A DNA stretch of 64,000 nucleotides from Enchytraeus crypticus. Lineage: Eukaryota > Annelida > Clitellata > Enchytraeida > Enchytraeidae. The first letter of the stretch is position 1; the number at the start of each line of letters is the position of its first letter. The notes under the pieces were generated by a model. It had not been told where the DNA came from, made no database searches, and saw nothing but the letters and a program-made list of their open reading frames with translations. A program made the position numbers and the translations under genes. Positions 23,401-31,955 of this stretch are shown in pieces. Location of the stretch: assembly GCA_905160935.1 (NCBI GenBank), contig CAJHZI010000877.1, positions 20,001 through 84,000 on the forward strand, in the 5' to 3' direction.

Positions 23401-26400
23401 ATTAATTGGTCAAATTGATTGATTGAATTATTGATTGATGAATCGATGTATTGATTAATTGGTCAAATTGATTGATTGAATTATTGATTGATGAATCGAT
23501 GTATTGAATAATCGATCGATAGATTGATTGAATTATTTATTGATGAATATATATATTCCTTACTTGGTCAATTGATTGATTGATTGAATTATCGATTGAT
23601 GAATCGATGTATTGATTAAACGATTGATTGATTGATTGCAGCTGGTTCAGTGTTGGATGCTATGTCGGAGGCAGTGGAGAAATCATCGGTGGTTATTCTC
23701 TGTCTCTCTCAGAAATACAAAGATTCGCCGAGCTGTCGATTAGGTGGGAGTTGATCTGGTAAAAGCTAGTAAAGCTAAGGTTAACGTCAGTGTCCTCACT
23801 CAAAGGCAATGTCAGTGACGGGAGAGCCCAGGATTTGAACCCCTCACATACTGATCCGCGGTCGAGTATCTTACCGACGTCGCCACTGGCTCCAGCCAGT
23901 CTGCATCTTAGTCGCCTTTTTAGAAATGATTACTTATATCTGCCACGAGCAAATTCTCTCTAGAACACCGCATAGCGGTCTGCTTATGGAAATGATATTC
24001 TGTTTACTTTATACTCAATGATTTATTTGCGGTTAGACTTTTGCAGTCACGCAGAGTAACGTAGGGGTTGGTTTTCGGTTTTGTCTCACTAATGCTCTAT
24101 TTCTACTATTGATTGTTTTATATAGAAATAAGTGAAAAATGGGTAAACAGGATTGTATGGGTAAACATGATTGTATGGGAACTGGCTGGAGCCAGTGGCG
24201 ATGTCGGTAACATATTCGACCGCGGATCAGTGTGTGCGAGGTCCAAATCCTGGTCTCGCCCGTTACTGACATCTCTTTAGAGTGAGGAAACTGACGTTAA
24301 CATTAGCTTTACCAGCTTTTTAAAACAGGATTGATTTCTCGATGAATGACGCCCCTGACCAGTAAATGTTAGTCGAAGCTGAGGAGGGCATAGGACTCGT
24401 CATAAGCAGAATCCCCCAAGAATAATGGTATATCAAAAAGAATGGTATAGATGATTTAGAGATCCACTCATATATGGGCGTGAAGTGGTAAACGGAAGAT
24501 AGAGAGTAGTGGAGGTGCTATATACCATGGACCTGCCAGTAGGCAATGCACAAAGAGAGAGAGAAAGAGGAGTGAAAAATAAGAAAATAGTTGATCGCTA
24601 GGCAGATCCTCCCAGACAGTGTATTTCAGAGAAGGAAAAGTAAAGTCTAACTCTTCTCTAATTGGACTCTTGCTTGGCAACAGATGGAATGCGCTTTGAA
24701 AAGAATAAAACAACATAGCAATGAATGAAAGCATTAATGAAATAAAGCTTAATTTATAGTATCGTTGGCTTCATACAGCATCTTTTCATAGTGTTACAGA
24801 TTCAGACAATTTTAACTTACCGATTGAGAGTCGAATTCTTGCCTGCCTATATTCCTAGTGAGAATTAATTTAGCTACTATATGACTAGTGAGAATTAATT
24901 TAGCTACTATATGACTAGTGAGAATTAATTTAGCTACTATATGCCTAGTGATAATTAATTTAGCAACTAAGTTCATCCCTACATACACGTACAAGTATAT
25001 CCCGTGAGGAAACAATTCATCGTCTGCTCACTGTAGCTGCAACCAACTGAAAACTGATCTAAGTCTGGGAATCTGGATTAGAGCAGTGCTTCGATGTATG
25101 CTCCGATATACGCCTGTGTGTGTGTATGCCTCTACTCGTGTTTACGCCTAGGTATCTGTCTAAATACCTCTATGCCTCCGCGACATATGTAATGGAGCCA
25201 TTGGCGCAGTGTAGGAGTTTACCATGTTCTGCTAAAAATACAAGATTTAGATATTCTAACGATAATAAAAAGCTAAAAAAGCCAATGTTAACCTCAGTTT
25301 CCTCACTGCATAGACTAAGCCTATTCTTAATGTAACTTTTAGTATGTACAAATTTTGCTTCTGAGGTGGTTTCTTATTGTTTTCTTTGGTTATTGTTGTG
25401 TCGCCCTTTATTGCAAGTGCTGTTTACGTTTGGTATATACTTCGATGGCCCGGGCTCAACACGGGGAAATACATCGTACTGCTAAACTCTAAATCATAAG
25501 ACCCATGAAAACTAGGTGAATTAAAAGTTTGTACCGCTCATTTGATTTTACAAATTAATTTTGAAAACCGTAAAGGATCTTTTTTCTCGCTTTCAGCCGA
25601 AGTTTTTTGTCTCAATCGTTTGGTTTAATCGATTTAAAGTTACGTTTGTTGTGGGAACATCCTTGACATCATCTTTAGATGATATTACCATTCAACCTGA
25701 GGAAGGCATAGGGAGCCCATATTGTCATAAGTAGAATCCCCCTAGAAGATGGTATACAACAAGAAGAACGAGTATTGCTAGATGATTTAAAGTACTTTCA
25801 TATGTAGACACGAAGAGGAAAACGGAAGCCAGAGAAGAGTGAATTCGTTTTATACCATTGACCTGCCAGCAGGCAGCGCACTAAGAGAGAACCAAAAATG
25901 ACAACATAATATCCTTTTTGTAAGCTTGTTTATTTAATATTAGACTAACCTTTTCCCACCATAGACATAATCAATCTACCCTGACCATTTTTTTATCACC
26001 GGACCGGCTTTCGTTTAGGACCTTACTTCTCCTCAGCACATTTCTTTTGCAGATTGTTCCGGGTGAATTGATCTGTAGTAATATGTGCTGTGGGGACGTC
26101 CCTGACATCATCCCTGGATGAGGAAACGGACGTTAAACCTTTATTATTATTATTTAATTTTTTAATTTTTTTATTTTACCCCGGTGTAAAGAACCTGAGG
26201 TTTGATAAAAACGATTCAAGCAATACGTGCCGAATCGCCGCCCGGCTACTCGAGGTCATCAATCGGCTTAAAAGAATTATTGAAGCAGACTGCATTAAAT
26301 CTTTGCAAAGTCATGGAAAGCCTTTGCCAAAGAAAAGATGTCTCTCGCTTATCGCCGGTTTGCTCTGCAATAAGTCTGCCTATGCCATTAATAAAGTCAA

Positions 26401-29400
26401 CTACTTCGGGATTCATCGGGCCCATGGTTTCAATGGCCACCGGAACAACTTCATATCCTAGGAACAGATCACGGTATTTATCCAATTTCCTAGAGGCGGC
26501 ATGAACAGCAGCTCCACCGACTGTGACTGAAGTCGTATTCAGGTAGGAGTTTGCCTTATTGTCAATGACCGTGACGCCCCATACGGCACATTTACAGTTG
26601 CATCAGGGCACTAAAGTCATGCCGTCCGGGCGCTTGCCGTCTGATCTGGACAACCCACTTGGTACCTTAGTGGAAGGGATGCCTGCTCTTGAAAGTGCTC
26701 GCCATATTAAGTCATTGAAATTGTGATGGCGAGACATTCTACCTGAGAATATTATTATTATTATTGTTATATATAATAATATCAGATAGAATAATATCAC
26801 GAAGACCGGACACCGGCCATGACACTGCCATAGACATTGTCGGAGGTTATTATTATTATTAATATTATTATTATTATTATTATTATTACGTAGTCTATAT
26901 ATATATATATATATTTGTTTATTATTATTATTATTACTATTATTATCTTCGACAGTTGCTCTTTTCTTATTATTCTTGCAAAAGTTAAACGTTGCTGATC
27001 GCAGCAGCGGGTGACATTGCCCTGAATCCACTGCTTTTGGCTCCTGCAATGCCCGTCCCCTCTTCCTCTGTTATCGATCCACGACGACGGTGACTCCCCT
27101 GAATAGGCATTTATGAGGCAGTTGTGAGAACTCTGTTGGGAGAACCGCTTTTAGAAGTCAACAACCCTGAAATCTGGATAGCTGTTCCTAGAGAATTCTG
27201 GGATCTAGTTTCCGCTTGATTAGGGCTCTGATTTGTAAAACCCGATGAGCTCTGCCTCTCTGCCTCAGCCTGGCCTGAGGCCAGCATCTGGTTCAGCCCT
27301 AGACCCTGGTGCTGTGGCCCTAGTGGGAGGGACCCCTGGGACGCAGAGGCCATTCCAGACTCGAGTATCTCCTTTTTCTCGATGAGGGTCAGCCCAGAAA
27401 ACTTTTATGGATCTATCTCAGGCTCTATGGACGCACTCGAGGAGGAGGAGGGAGGTATTGAGAGGCCGGGATGTAGGACGCATCTCTTCTCTTTCAGACG
27501 GGCTGTGTTCAACCCGTTGACGATCACTCTCGCGCTCACGTGCTGCCCCAGTGCCCGCTTGTCACCAGTCGGCACCTGAGGCTGAGGCTGCGTGGACTGG
27601 ATCCTAGGTTTGATTTGAGTTTTTTGTGGCACAGGTCGGGCACCTGTTTGGATTTGGCTTTTATTTTGGGTTGGAACAAATGAAACCACAGATGGGATGG
27701 GGCTTAGATTCTGCATAGGTGCTGAAATGGCAGGTCTAAGGTTAAATCCGGATAGACTGATGGACGTGATTTCCATGTTTCTGGTTACGTCAGGACCAAC
27801 AGCGTCCACATAGTATTCCAGAACCACACCGCGACCGTCACCTAACATGTCCGTGTTCTCATAGTCGAGGTTCAACTGTTCACCAATTATGTGCTCATTC
27901 AACTCTTCCAATTCAGTGTCCTGCAACTCAACGGGCCCGCTTTCCGCTATGCTATAAATCCTTTCAACGATTCCATTAGCGGATTCTGCATGTTCAGACA
28001 TCGGCCCCAGCGCCCCTCTCCCTGCCTCCCCTGTCGTATTCCGTGATAAACTCTGCAGGGAATGTTGAGGGGAAGCGTGACTGGGATTGCACGAGGCATG
28101 CCGCTGACTGCAGGGAGATCTGGACAGATGGCTGGGTGAGGAGGGGTAGCCAGCCTGGATACCCGAGGAGCCACCGCATTCGTTAGGTCTCTGTTCCATT
28201 ATCCTCTCGTGAGTCCTATCGTTCCTAGCCTTCACTGTTTTAACGCGCCTCTGGTCGTAGTGATTTGTAGCGACCCACGATCGGTTCGTGAAAAATTCAT
28301 TCTTTCTACCACTCTCTCTGGCTCTTCAAAACCATCGACAGGTTGACTGCGTAAATTGTTCCGAGGATAGATCAATGTCTTATGATCAATCCATACTTGC
28401 CTCTTCCTACTCGAAGGGAATTTATTCCTACCATCCCTGGAGGCACCCATGAGGTATTCCCGGCCTTCGAGCATCTAGGGGATACGGCGTTGGTGCGCCA
28501 TGGAGGACAAGGCTGAGAGGCGGCGGAGAAACTCTTCCTGAGGCAGTAGCCCCTGCCCAGGACTCCCTGTTCAAGGTGGCCCAGTGAGAGGGTCTTAACA
28601 CCTCGGCGAACTGACTGAATAGCCTCTGAGTCACTCCCCAACAAGCCTGAGGAACTCACTTTGTAGATGGCAGTCACAGCTGGGATGGAAGTGATGTCAG
28701 AGGGCTTAGAAATTCGAGCGGAGTTTGGGTAAGGGTTATGGACGTCATATTTGAATATAGACTAATAGACAAAACTTTATTAATCAGATCACTTTCTTCC
28801 GTTGCATCACCCTCGGCAAGACCTATCGCAGGTGCCATAAGTCCTGGTTGATGTTCATGAATATCTTCAGAAATTAGTTGATGTACATGAAGAACTTCAT
28901 TACCAGGCTGACCATCATGATGATTTTCTGAACGGAATTGTGCATGTGAGTAGACTGTTGAAGGATGGCGGGGTGAAATTATATCCTGAGTTTGAGCCAA
29001 GCTGTTGGAGAGAGAAGTAGAATGTAGAATGATGTAGATAATCAGACACAAGAGAGTTATCATTTATAGCATAGCTTTCTGTCCGATTAGCACTAAAGGT
29101 CCCCCTTACACAGATGGAATTATACCTCTGTATGCAGATTGAGAGTCTCTGTCTCAAAAAGCTGGTTTCACGCTTATCTCCTGTTGCGGCGGATAAATGT
29201 TTACCCAGTGAAGAAATAAATTCGCTTCCTTCCTCATTCATAGGACCTAAAGTCTCGAGAGCAAGAGGAATAAAAACAATAGCTACGCGACAATTCGTTG
29301 TATTTGGTTATTTTCTGTCGGCGGCTAGTTCTGCAGCTCCACCAGCTGACACCGAAGACACTTTTAGATATGACTGGGCCAGGGTATCCGTTGCCGTAGC

Positions 29401-31474
29401 GTCCCAAAGAAGAGATTTACCTCCTTTCCAAGGTATCAAAGTAAGACCATCTGGCCTTTTACCATCTGATCTTGAAAACATTATTATTATTATTATTATT
29501 ACTATTATTTCAGAGGCGCAGTACGCCTATAGACTACACAAGAGGTTCGTGCCCCTAAGGCTACAGACTGGTTACTACCCTGACGGCTGGTTGGGTATAA
29601 TCGTCAACAGTCTGGTCGTGCTCGATGTCAGCAAGAGGGACAAGTTCGATACCTCAGTGAGGCGCCTGATCAGAGAACTGGGGAAAAGATCAGGTAGAAA
29701 TTATTGACATGGTTATTCACATGACACCATCTCCCTCTCTCCTTCTCTCTCTCCCTCTCTCTCTCGTAGTGCTCTGCCTACTGGCAGGTCCATTGTATAT
29801 AACGCTTCCACTCTTCTCTGTCGTCCGCTTTCCTCTTTGTTGATCGATGACACCATCATCGATCAACAAAGCATTAAGATAAGACTATTTGATCTCTTTC
29901 TTTCCTATATATTCATGCTAATTGACCTTTTACTGAATTATCGATTGATTGATTGATTCCTTCTCGTATGTTCTGCTGGTGTAGAAATAGCCTGTAGTAA
30001 TATACACCATCTAGAGTATCCCAAAGGTACCCTACGGGTGTAGAACCGGGCCACTAATTCTTCCTAGGTTGTAGTGTGTCTAACGTCAAGGTCAGAAGCA
30101 CAATGCTTCTCTTCAAGACAACTCGACACACTCGAGCTACCGTCACAAAGATTAACGTAACAGTAAGTTACAAATGTTACTTATGAATCATTAGTTGATA
30201 ATGACCAAAGCCTTCATAGTCCCTGTGTTTTATACACGAATCTTTATTGCGCCATCAAAACGTGGTAGCAAGTTACATGCAATAAACAATCAAAAATACC
30301 AACAATATACTAAAACAAATACAAGTGCATTGATAATATAAAAAATAAAAATATAGTACACATGTCCTAATTATCTACTTAATGCATAGCTAGTTAGACC
30401 TTTCGCATTATTCATACATCATCATCATCATCATCATCATCGTCATCATCATCATCATCATCATCATCATCTTCCCTTGAATCCTTGTTTAACCAGGGTC
30501 GGGACACGAACAGACTGTCTCAAATCCTCTCTGCCCTATATCGCATCATCAGGCAATCGCCTTTTTGAGACTTCCATCCGTTTCAAACTTATAAATATAT
30601 GCTTTATTCATACATATATTTCTTAAAATTAAATTGTGACTTTTACAAGCGTTCATGACCAAATCTTTTCCAGATTCAGTGGAAGAAGAGATCAAGGCTG
30701 TCCAAGCTCCACCGGACACCCACTCAATTCAACCCTCCCATGAGTTCAGTAGAGGTGGAGTGACCAGGTCCGCTGTTGCCGCCTGGAGCAAGGAGGACAT
30801 CGATAAGTGGATGAATAAAAATAAACTGGAAAAGACTAAACCATTGTATGTATTGCAGGCATTGTACTCATTGTACTATTCAGACGCCGTGTACTTTTTT
30901 CGTAGGTAAATTAATCTTTAATGAGTTAATTTGTTATTTATTTAATTCTTATTAATTAAATAATTAATTAATTAATTAAAAACTTGATCCAAACCAACTT
31001 CCAAAAAGGGCATTCGGTTGGTGAGCGTCTAGGCTCCAGAAATTGCTACAAAAACTTAATCGAATGTATGAACTTAGAAAGTCTATTCGTATCCCGACCC
31101 TGGTTAAACTGGGATTTAAGGGATGATGTTGATGATGATGATGATGATGATGAGAGAGAACCATGATCATTTATTTGTAACTGAATCAAAATATACACAA
31201 AGTGCATACAACTAGACAGAATACATGATGATGATGATGATGATGACGATGATGACGACGACGACGGCGACGACGACGATGATAATTCATTAATTGAACT
31301 ACAATTCAAAGCTCTGATCGCAGGTTGTCTAGGTTAACGGGACCCCTGCTTGTGGAGTACGGTCACATGAGAGAGGAGGCCCCTGAGGCGTTCTACGCGT
31401 ATCTCATCAGGAAGGACATCGACCTAGTGGAGACCCTTGCCCTCAGCCAGGCCCTCAGACATCTCCCTCGATGA
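15738..31474 (+). CDS. gene A: ARM-TIR-SAM-like protein, 10 exons, 678 aa
   Basis: Model: 15738-16172, 18241-18372, 19361-19496, 19898-20329, 22018-22197, 22879-22995, 23642-23743, 29514-29693, 30674-30845, 31324-31474. All junctions are GT-AG and keep one frame (2037 nt). Residues 1-110 are Lys/Glu-rich and probably disordered or coiled. Residues about 110-420 form armadillo-like helices ([20 protein letters not shown], then [11 protein letters not shown]). Residues 438-571 are a TIR domain ([66 protein letters not shown]). Residues about 605-678 are SAM-like ([34 protein letters not shown]). Seen: domain order and a conserved TIR glutamate. Known: SARM1 and many TIR domains cleave NAD through this Glu. 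Inferred: an immune or cell-death NADase, or a scaffold. Confidence 0.85.
16247..16295 (+). mobile_element. SINE-1 tail fragment
   Basis: ATCGAGTGAGGAAACTGACG then TTAACATTAGCTTTACCA: only the 3' tail of the SINE, in intron 1 of gene A. Confidence 0.8.
16300..17025. other. intron 1 of gene A, first part
   Basis: Intron sequence with an (AAT)n run at about 16780-16860 and otherwise nothing recognised. Confidence 0.5.
17030..17735. repeat. minisatellite AGCCTAACAGTCTAGCAGTCA (intron 1 of gene A)
   Basis: About 700 bp of interlaced units built from AGCCTA, ACAGTCTAGCA and GTCAACAGCCTA, with a period of 21-24 bp and higher-order mixing. The whole tract consists of permutations of the words AGCCTA and AGTCTA. 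Confidence 0.95.
17925..18065. repeat. tandem ACACGTATCAAATA units
   Basis: About nine units of ACACGTATCAAATA and variants in intron 1 of gene A. Confidence 0.9.
18140..18225 (-). repeat. dispersed element R2, short copy with (GAT)n
   Basis: TCGTATCCCGAACCTAGTTA, AACTGGGATTAAAGGAAAG and (ATG)n, the reverse of the CAT-repeat plus GGGTCGGGATACGAATAGAC element seen at 30.4, 50.2, 51.2, 57.0, 62.8 and 63.2 kb. It abuts exon 2 of gene A. Confidence 0.75.
18241..18372 (+). CDS. gene A exon 2 (ARM helices)
   Basis: Acceptor ACACGTTCAG, donor AG|GTGAGC; 44 codons, phase 0 on both sides. Encodes [20 protein letters not shown] and continues to FCGKALQ. Aligns with gene B exon 3. Confidence 0.88.
18385..18450 (+). 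mobile_element. tRNA-like SINE head fragment
   Basis: GTGGTCTAGTGGTAGCGTCT has an A-box layout, and GTCGAGAGTTCAACAGTC lies at B-box spacing. It does not fold into a full cloverleaf as read, so a SINE head or tRNA relic is more likely than a working tRNA. Confidence 0.45.
19361..19496 (+). CDS. gene A exon 3 (ARM helices)
   Basis: Acceptor ATCATTTTAG after an ATCAAT-rich tract, donor TTTCAG|GTGAAA; ends in phase 1. Encodes [11 protein letters not shown], then [18 protein letters not shown]. Confidence 0.85.
19690..19830 (+). repeat. dispersed element R1, copy
   Basis: CTCTCTCTC then GCCAAATGGCAGCACAAGGT, TATTCACATTAAG and CAGCAAGTTAATCGCTTCAC: a diverged copy of the element at 33.36-33.72 kb, in intron 3 of gene A. 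Confidence 0.7.
19898..20329 (+). CDS. gene A exon 4 (main ARM exon)
   Basis: Acceptor CTACATGCAG, donor ATAACAG|GTAGAG; phase 1 in and out, 432 bp. Encodes [58 protein letters not shown]. Equivalent to the end of gene B exon 4 plus exon 5; gene A lacks the intron between them. Confidence 0.92.
20338..20420. repeat. (ATCA)n microsatellite directly after the exon 4 donor
   Basis: The repeat starts 9 nt after the donor GT. The homologous intron of gene B (44.54 kb, -) also begins with ATCA-type repeats. Confidence 0.95.
20527..20657 (-). mobile_element. SINE-1, near full length
   Basis: Reverse copy with GCTAATGTTAACGTCAGTTT, GGATTCGAACCC (B box) and CGATATCGCCATTGGCTCC (A box). Intron 4 of gene A. 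Confidence 0.92.
20660..21170. other. intron 4 of gene A, unremarkable
   Basis: AT-rich intron sequence with no recognisable exon or element. Confidence 0.5.
21179..21240. repeat. 26-bp hairpin (intron 4 of gene A)
   Basis: Arms 21179-21204 and 21215-21240 are complementary with a single mismatch around a 10-nt loop. The arms begin TTACTACACAGGAT. Confidence 0.92.
21570..21705 (-). mobile_element. SINE-1, near full length
   Basis: AAAGCTAATGTTAACGTCAG, CGAGCCCAGGATCTGAACCC, GATCCGCGGTCGAGTATC, TCGCCACTGGCTCCAGCC. Intron 4 of gene A. Confidence 0.92.
21765..21862 (-). repeat. dispersed element R5
   Basis: GAATCATATTTATTTCACTT, then AGTGAAAAAGGACACAAAGG and CACTGACATGTGCCC. The same block occurs on the other strand at 52735-52850 beside gene B exon 1. 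Confidence 0.8.
22018..22197 (+). CDS. gene A exon 5 (last ARM helix and linker)
   Basis: Acceptor CTGTGTCCAG, donor ATCAG|GTATGT; phase 1 on both sides. Encodes [20 protein letters not shown] then [10 protein letters not shown] (compare [13 protein letters not shown] in gene B) followed by a Lys/Glu-rich linker. Confidence 0.9.
22280..22372 (+). repeat. dispersed element R4, copy 1
   Basis: GATCAACTACGTTGATATCT, then ACATATTAAAACCG and TTAGTCCATTTTCCATGTA; the same block recurs at 46135-46225. It runs into the hairpin at 22362. Confidence 0.75.
22362..22435. repeat. perfect 30-bp hairpin (intron 5 of gene A)
   Basis: Arms 22362-22391 and 22406-22435 are exact reverse complements, with a 14-nt loop. 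The arm contains CGTCCGAGATTTTAC; a related single-arm sequence lies in the SINE-2 copy near 43370. Confidence 0.95.
22672..22745 (-). mobile_element. SINE-1, truncated
   Basis: AAAGCTAATGTTAACGTCAG, then GCCAGTGATAGACGAGCCC; head replaced by GTCGGTAAGATACTCGA. Intron 5 of gene A. Confidence 0.85.
22879..22995 (+). CDS. gene A exon 6 (TIR, strand A to box 2)
   Basis: Acceptor ACAAATAG, donor ATATGT|GTAAGA. Encodes [20 protein letters not shown], then [17 protein letters not shown] box 1 (F-I-S-Y) and the W-I-D segment. Confidence 0.95.
23280..23641. repeat. (TTGA)n-derived minisatellite reaching the exon 7 acceptor
   Basis: About 37-bp units (ATTGATGAATCGATGTATTG, then ATTAATTGGTCAAATTGA) giving way to pure TTGATTGATTG, which forms the sequence right before the acceptor AG of exon 7. 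Confidence 0.95.
23642..23743 (+). CDS. gene A exon 7 (TIR middle)
   Basis: 102 bp, phase 1-1, the same length as gene B exon 7 and gene C exon 2. Encodes [20 protein letters not shown] then [13 protein letters not shown]. Symmetric phase means skipping would delete 34 residues in frame. Confidence 0.95.
   Translation: MVQCWMLCRRQWRNHRWLFSVSLRNTKIRRAVD
23763..23905 (-). mobile_element. SINE-1, full length
   Basis: AGCTAAGGTTAACGTCAGTG, AGGATTTGAACCCC, GATCCGCGGTCGAGTATC, CGTCGCCACTGGCTCCAGCC. It starts 20 bp after the exon 7 donor. Confidence 0.93.
24180..24322 (+). mobile_element. SINE-1, full length
   Basis: CTGGCTGGAGCCAGTGGCGA, ATTCGACCGCGGATCAG, AGGTCCAAATCCTGG, AGGAAACTGACGTTAACATT. 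It faces the copy at 23763-23905, so the two form a 250-bp-spaced inverted pair in intron 7. Confidence 0.93.
24405..24578 (+). mobile_element. RTE-like LINE 3' fragment with (GA)n tail
   Basis: TAGATGATTTAGAGATCCAC, ATACCATGGACCTGCCAGT, AGGCAATGCACAAAGAGAGA. Intron 7 of gene A. Confidence 0.8.
24850..24965. repeat. 30-bp minisatellite, four units
   Basis: Units CTAGTGAGAATTAATTTAGC followed by TACTATATGA. Intron 7 of gene A. Confidence 0.92.
25190..25312 (-). mobile_element. SINE-1 remnants
   Basis: AATGGAGCCATTGGCGCAGT resembles the A-box head, and AAAGCCAATGTTAACCTCAG the tail in opposite orientation. Rearranged and diverged. Confidence 0.5.
25735..25895 (+). mobile_element. RTE-like LINE 3' fragment
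   Basis: TTGCTAGATGATTTAAAG, then ATGTAGACACGAAGAGGAA, ACCATTGACCTGCCAGCAGG and GCGCACTAAGAGAGA. Intron 7 of gene A. Confidence 0.8.
26040..26160 (+). mobile_element. L2-b LINE 3' end with (TTA)n tail
   Basis: GGGTGAATTGATCTGTAGTA, GGACGTCCCTGACATCATCC, CGGACGTTAAACCTTTATTA. Directly followed on the other strand by LINE-D. Confidence 0.88.
26160..27080 (-). mobile_element. LINE-D C-terminal ORF fragment and 3' UTR
   Basis: Read right to left: [15 protein letters not shown], then after a microsatellite insert [20 protein letters not shown] and [13 protein letters not shown], then a diverged segment, then [39 protein letters not shown] and [10 protein letters not shown], then a 3' UTR with TTTACACCGGGG (reverse complement visible). 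The HNxxND and DGKRPDG blocks belong to the C-terminal tail of a non-LTR retrotransposon ORF2 common in invertebrate genomes; clade not assigned. Frames are broken. Confidence 0.75.
27111..28677 (-). other. unassigned Pro/Ser/Gln-rich coding-like segment
   Basis: Unusually GC-rich for the window. Overlapping reverse-strand ORFs run 28677-28372, 28235-27405 (276 codons, starting [20 protein letters not shown]) and 27353-27111. The long one is low-complexity, rich in Ser/Pro/Gln, with an acidic middle ([20 protein letters not shown]). No domain was recognised. It sits between two LINE-D fragments in intron 7 of gene A, so it may be the gag-like N-terminal ORF of LINE-D or captured cargo. A real host gene is less likely because no start context, partner exons or homologous motif was seen. 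Confidence 0.4.
28950..29490 (-). mobile_element. LINE-D C-terminal fragment
   Basis: Read right to left: [92 protein letters not shown]. At least one stop interrupts. Its 5' side (DNA up to 29490) lies only about 24 bp from gene A exon 8, separated by (ATT)n. Confidence 0.8.
29514..29693 (+). CDS. gene A exon 8 (TIR C-terminal half with catalytic-type Glu)
   Basis: Acceptor ACTATTATTTCAG, whose upstream tract is an (ATT)n repeat; donor ATCAG|GTAGAA. Encodes [20 protein letters not shown], then [13 protein letters not shown] and [10 protein letters not shown]. The first Glu codon is split G|AG with exon 7. Confidence 0.95.
29727..29850 (-). mobile_element. RTE-like LINE 3' end, reverse copy with (CT)n
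   Basis: CTCTCTCTCTCGTAGTGCTC, CTACTGGCAGGTCCATTGTA, ATAACGCTTCCACTCTTCTC: reverse complement of the (GA)n-tailed 3' end. Intron 8 of gene A. Confidence 0.85.
30062..30172 (-). repeat. dispersed element R3 (SINE-2 3' part)
   Basis: GGTTGTAGTGTGTCTAACGT, AAGGTCAGAAGCACAATGC, ACACTCGAGCTACCGTCAC. Forward copies lie at 43095-43205 and 58085-58205. Intron 8 of gene A. Confidence 0.8.
30416..30585 (+). repeat. dispersed element R2 with (CAT)n head
   Basis: (CAT)n, then CTTCCCTTGAATCCTTGTTT, AACCAGGGTCGGGACACGAA, TCAAATCCTCTCTGCCC. The same order recurs at six other sites. Confidence 0.82.
30674..30845 (+). CDS. gene A exon 9 (linker and first SAM-like helix)
   Basis: Acceptor TCTTTTCCAG. Encodes [20 protein letters not shown], then [20 protein letters not shown]. 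Donor chosen at CCATT|GTATGT (30846) because it gives phase 2, as in gene B exon 9 and gene C exon 4, and restores their length. A further in-frame donor at 30906 (CGTAG|GTAAAT) would add about 20 hydrophobic residues. Confidence 0.85.
31080..31155 (-). repeat. R2 fragment with (GAT)n
   Basis: TTCGTATCCCGACCCTGGTT, AAACTGGGATTTAAGG and (GAT)n in intron 9 of gene A. A second (GAT)n/(GAC)n run follows at 31227-31282. Confidence 0.75.
31324..31474 (+). CDS. gene A terminal exon 10 (SAM-like C-terminus)
   Basis: Acceptor CTGATCGCAG, then phase 2 entry. Encodes [38 protein letters not shown] and SQALRHLPR, then TGA at 31472. Confidence 0.93.
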
Positions 31475-31865
31475 ACATCTTTAGCGTCCGTTTCCTTATC
31501 TAATGATGATCTCAAATTTTCACAAACTCGATGCCATCAAAAGGCAACGTTTACTAATAACCATGGGGAAGAAGGAGGAAATGGGTCTTAATCAAGCATC
31601 TGTGCCCCCTGACCCAGTGTGCCGTTATGTTTTTTGTTTTATGTTTATGTTTTCTTGCTGATCAACGGAACTGTATCTTTATTGATCTCAATTTTTGTCA
31701 TGTTAGTGGCCCTCAGGCAGCTGCCTCGATCATTTTTAACGTCCGTTTTCTTATCAAATTATTATCTCAAACTTTCACGAACCCGATGTTTTCAACGATG
31801 TTGTTTTTTCGATGCTGATCAAAGAACTGCACCTTTTAGATCTAATTTTTGTCACGTGATTTTGT
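31445..31865 (+). repeat. tandem duplication of the gene A stop region and 3' UTR
   Basis: The segment around the stop (GCCCTCAGACATCTCCCTCG, TTTAGCGTCCGTTTCC, CAAATTTTCACAAACTCGAT) recurs 261 bp downstream (GCCCTCAGGCAGCTGCCTCG, TTTAACGTCCGTTTTC, CAAACTTTCACGAACCCGAT). A second pair (GCTGATCAACGGAACTG and GCTGATCAAAGAACTGC) is about 155 bp apart. The downstream copy has no in-frame stop at the same place. Confidence 0.85.
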
Positions 31866-31874
31866 AAATCGTCT

Positions 31875-31955
31875 TCAGTGTGTGGGTTTGTAGTTATACG
31901 TGCTATTAGGGACGTCCCTGACATCATCTAGGCATGAGGAAAGACGTGATATTTT
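31875..31955 (+). mobile_element. L2-b LINE 3' end in the 3' flank of gene A
   Basis: GTGTGTGGGTTTGTAGTTAT, GGGACGTCCCTGACATCATC, ATGAGGAAAGACGTGATATT. Confidence 0.8.
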
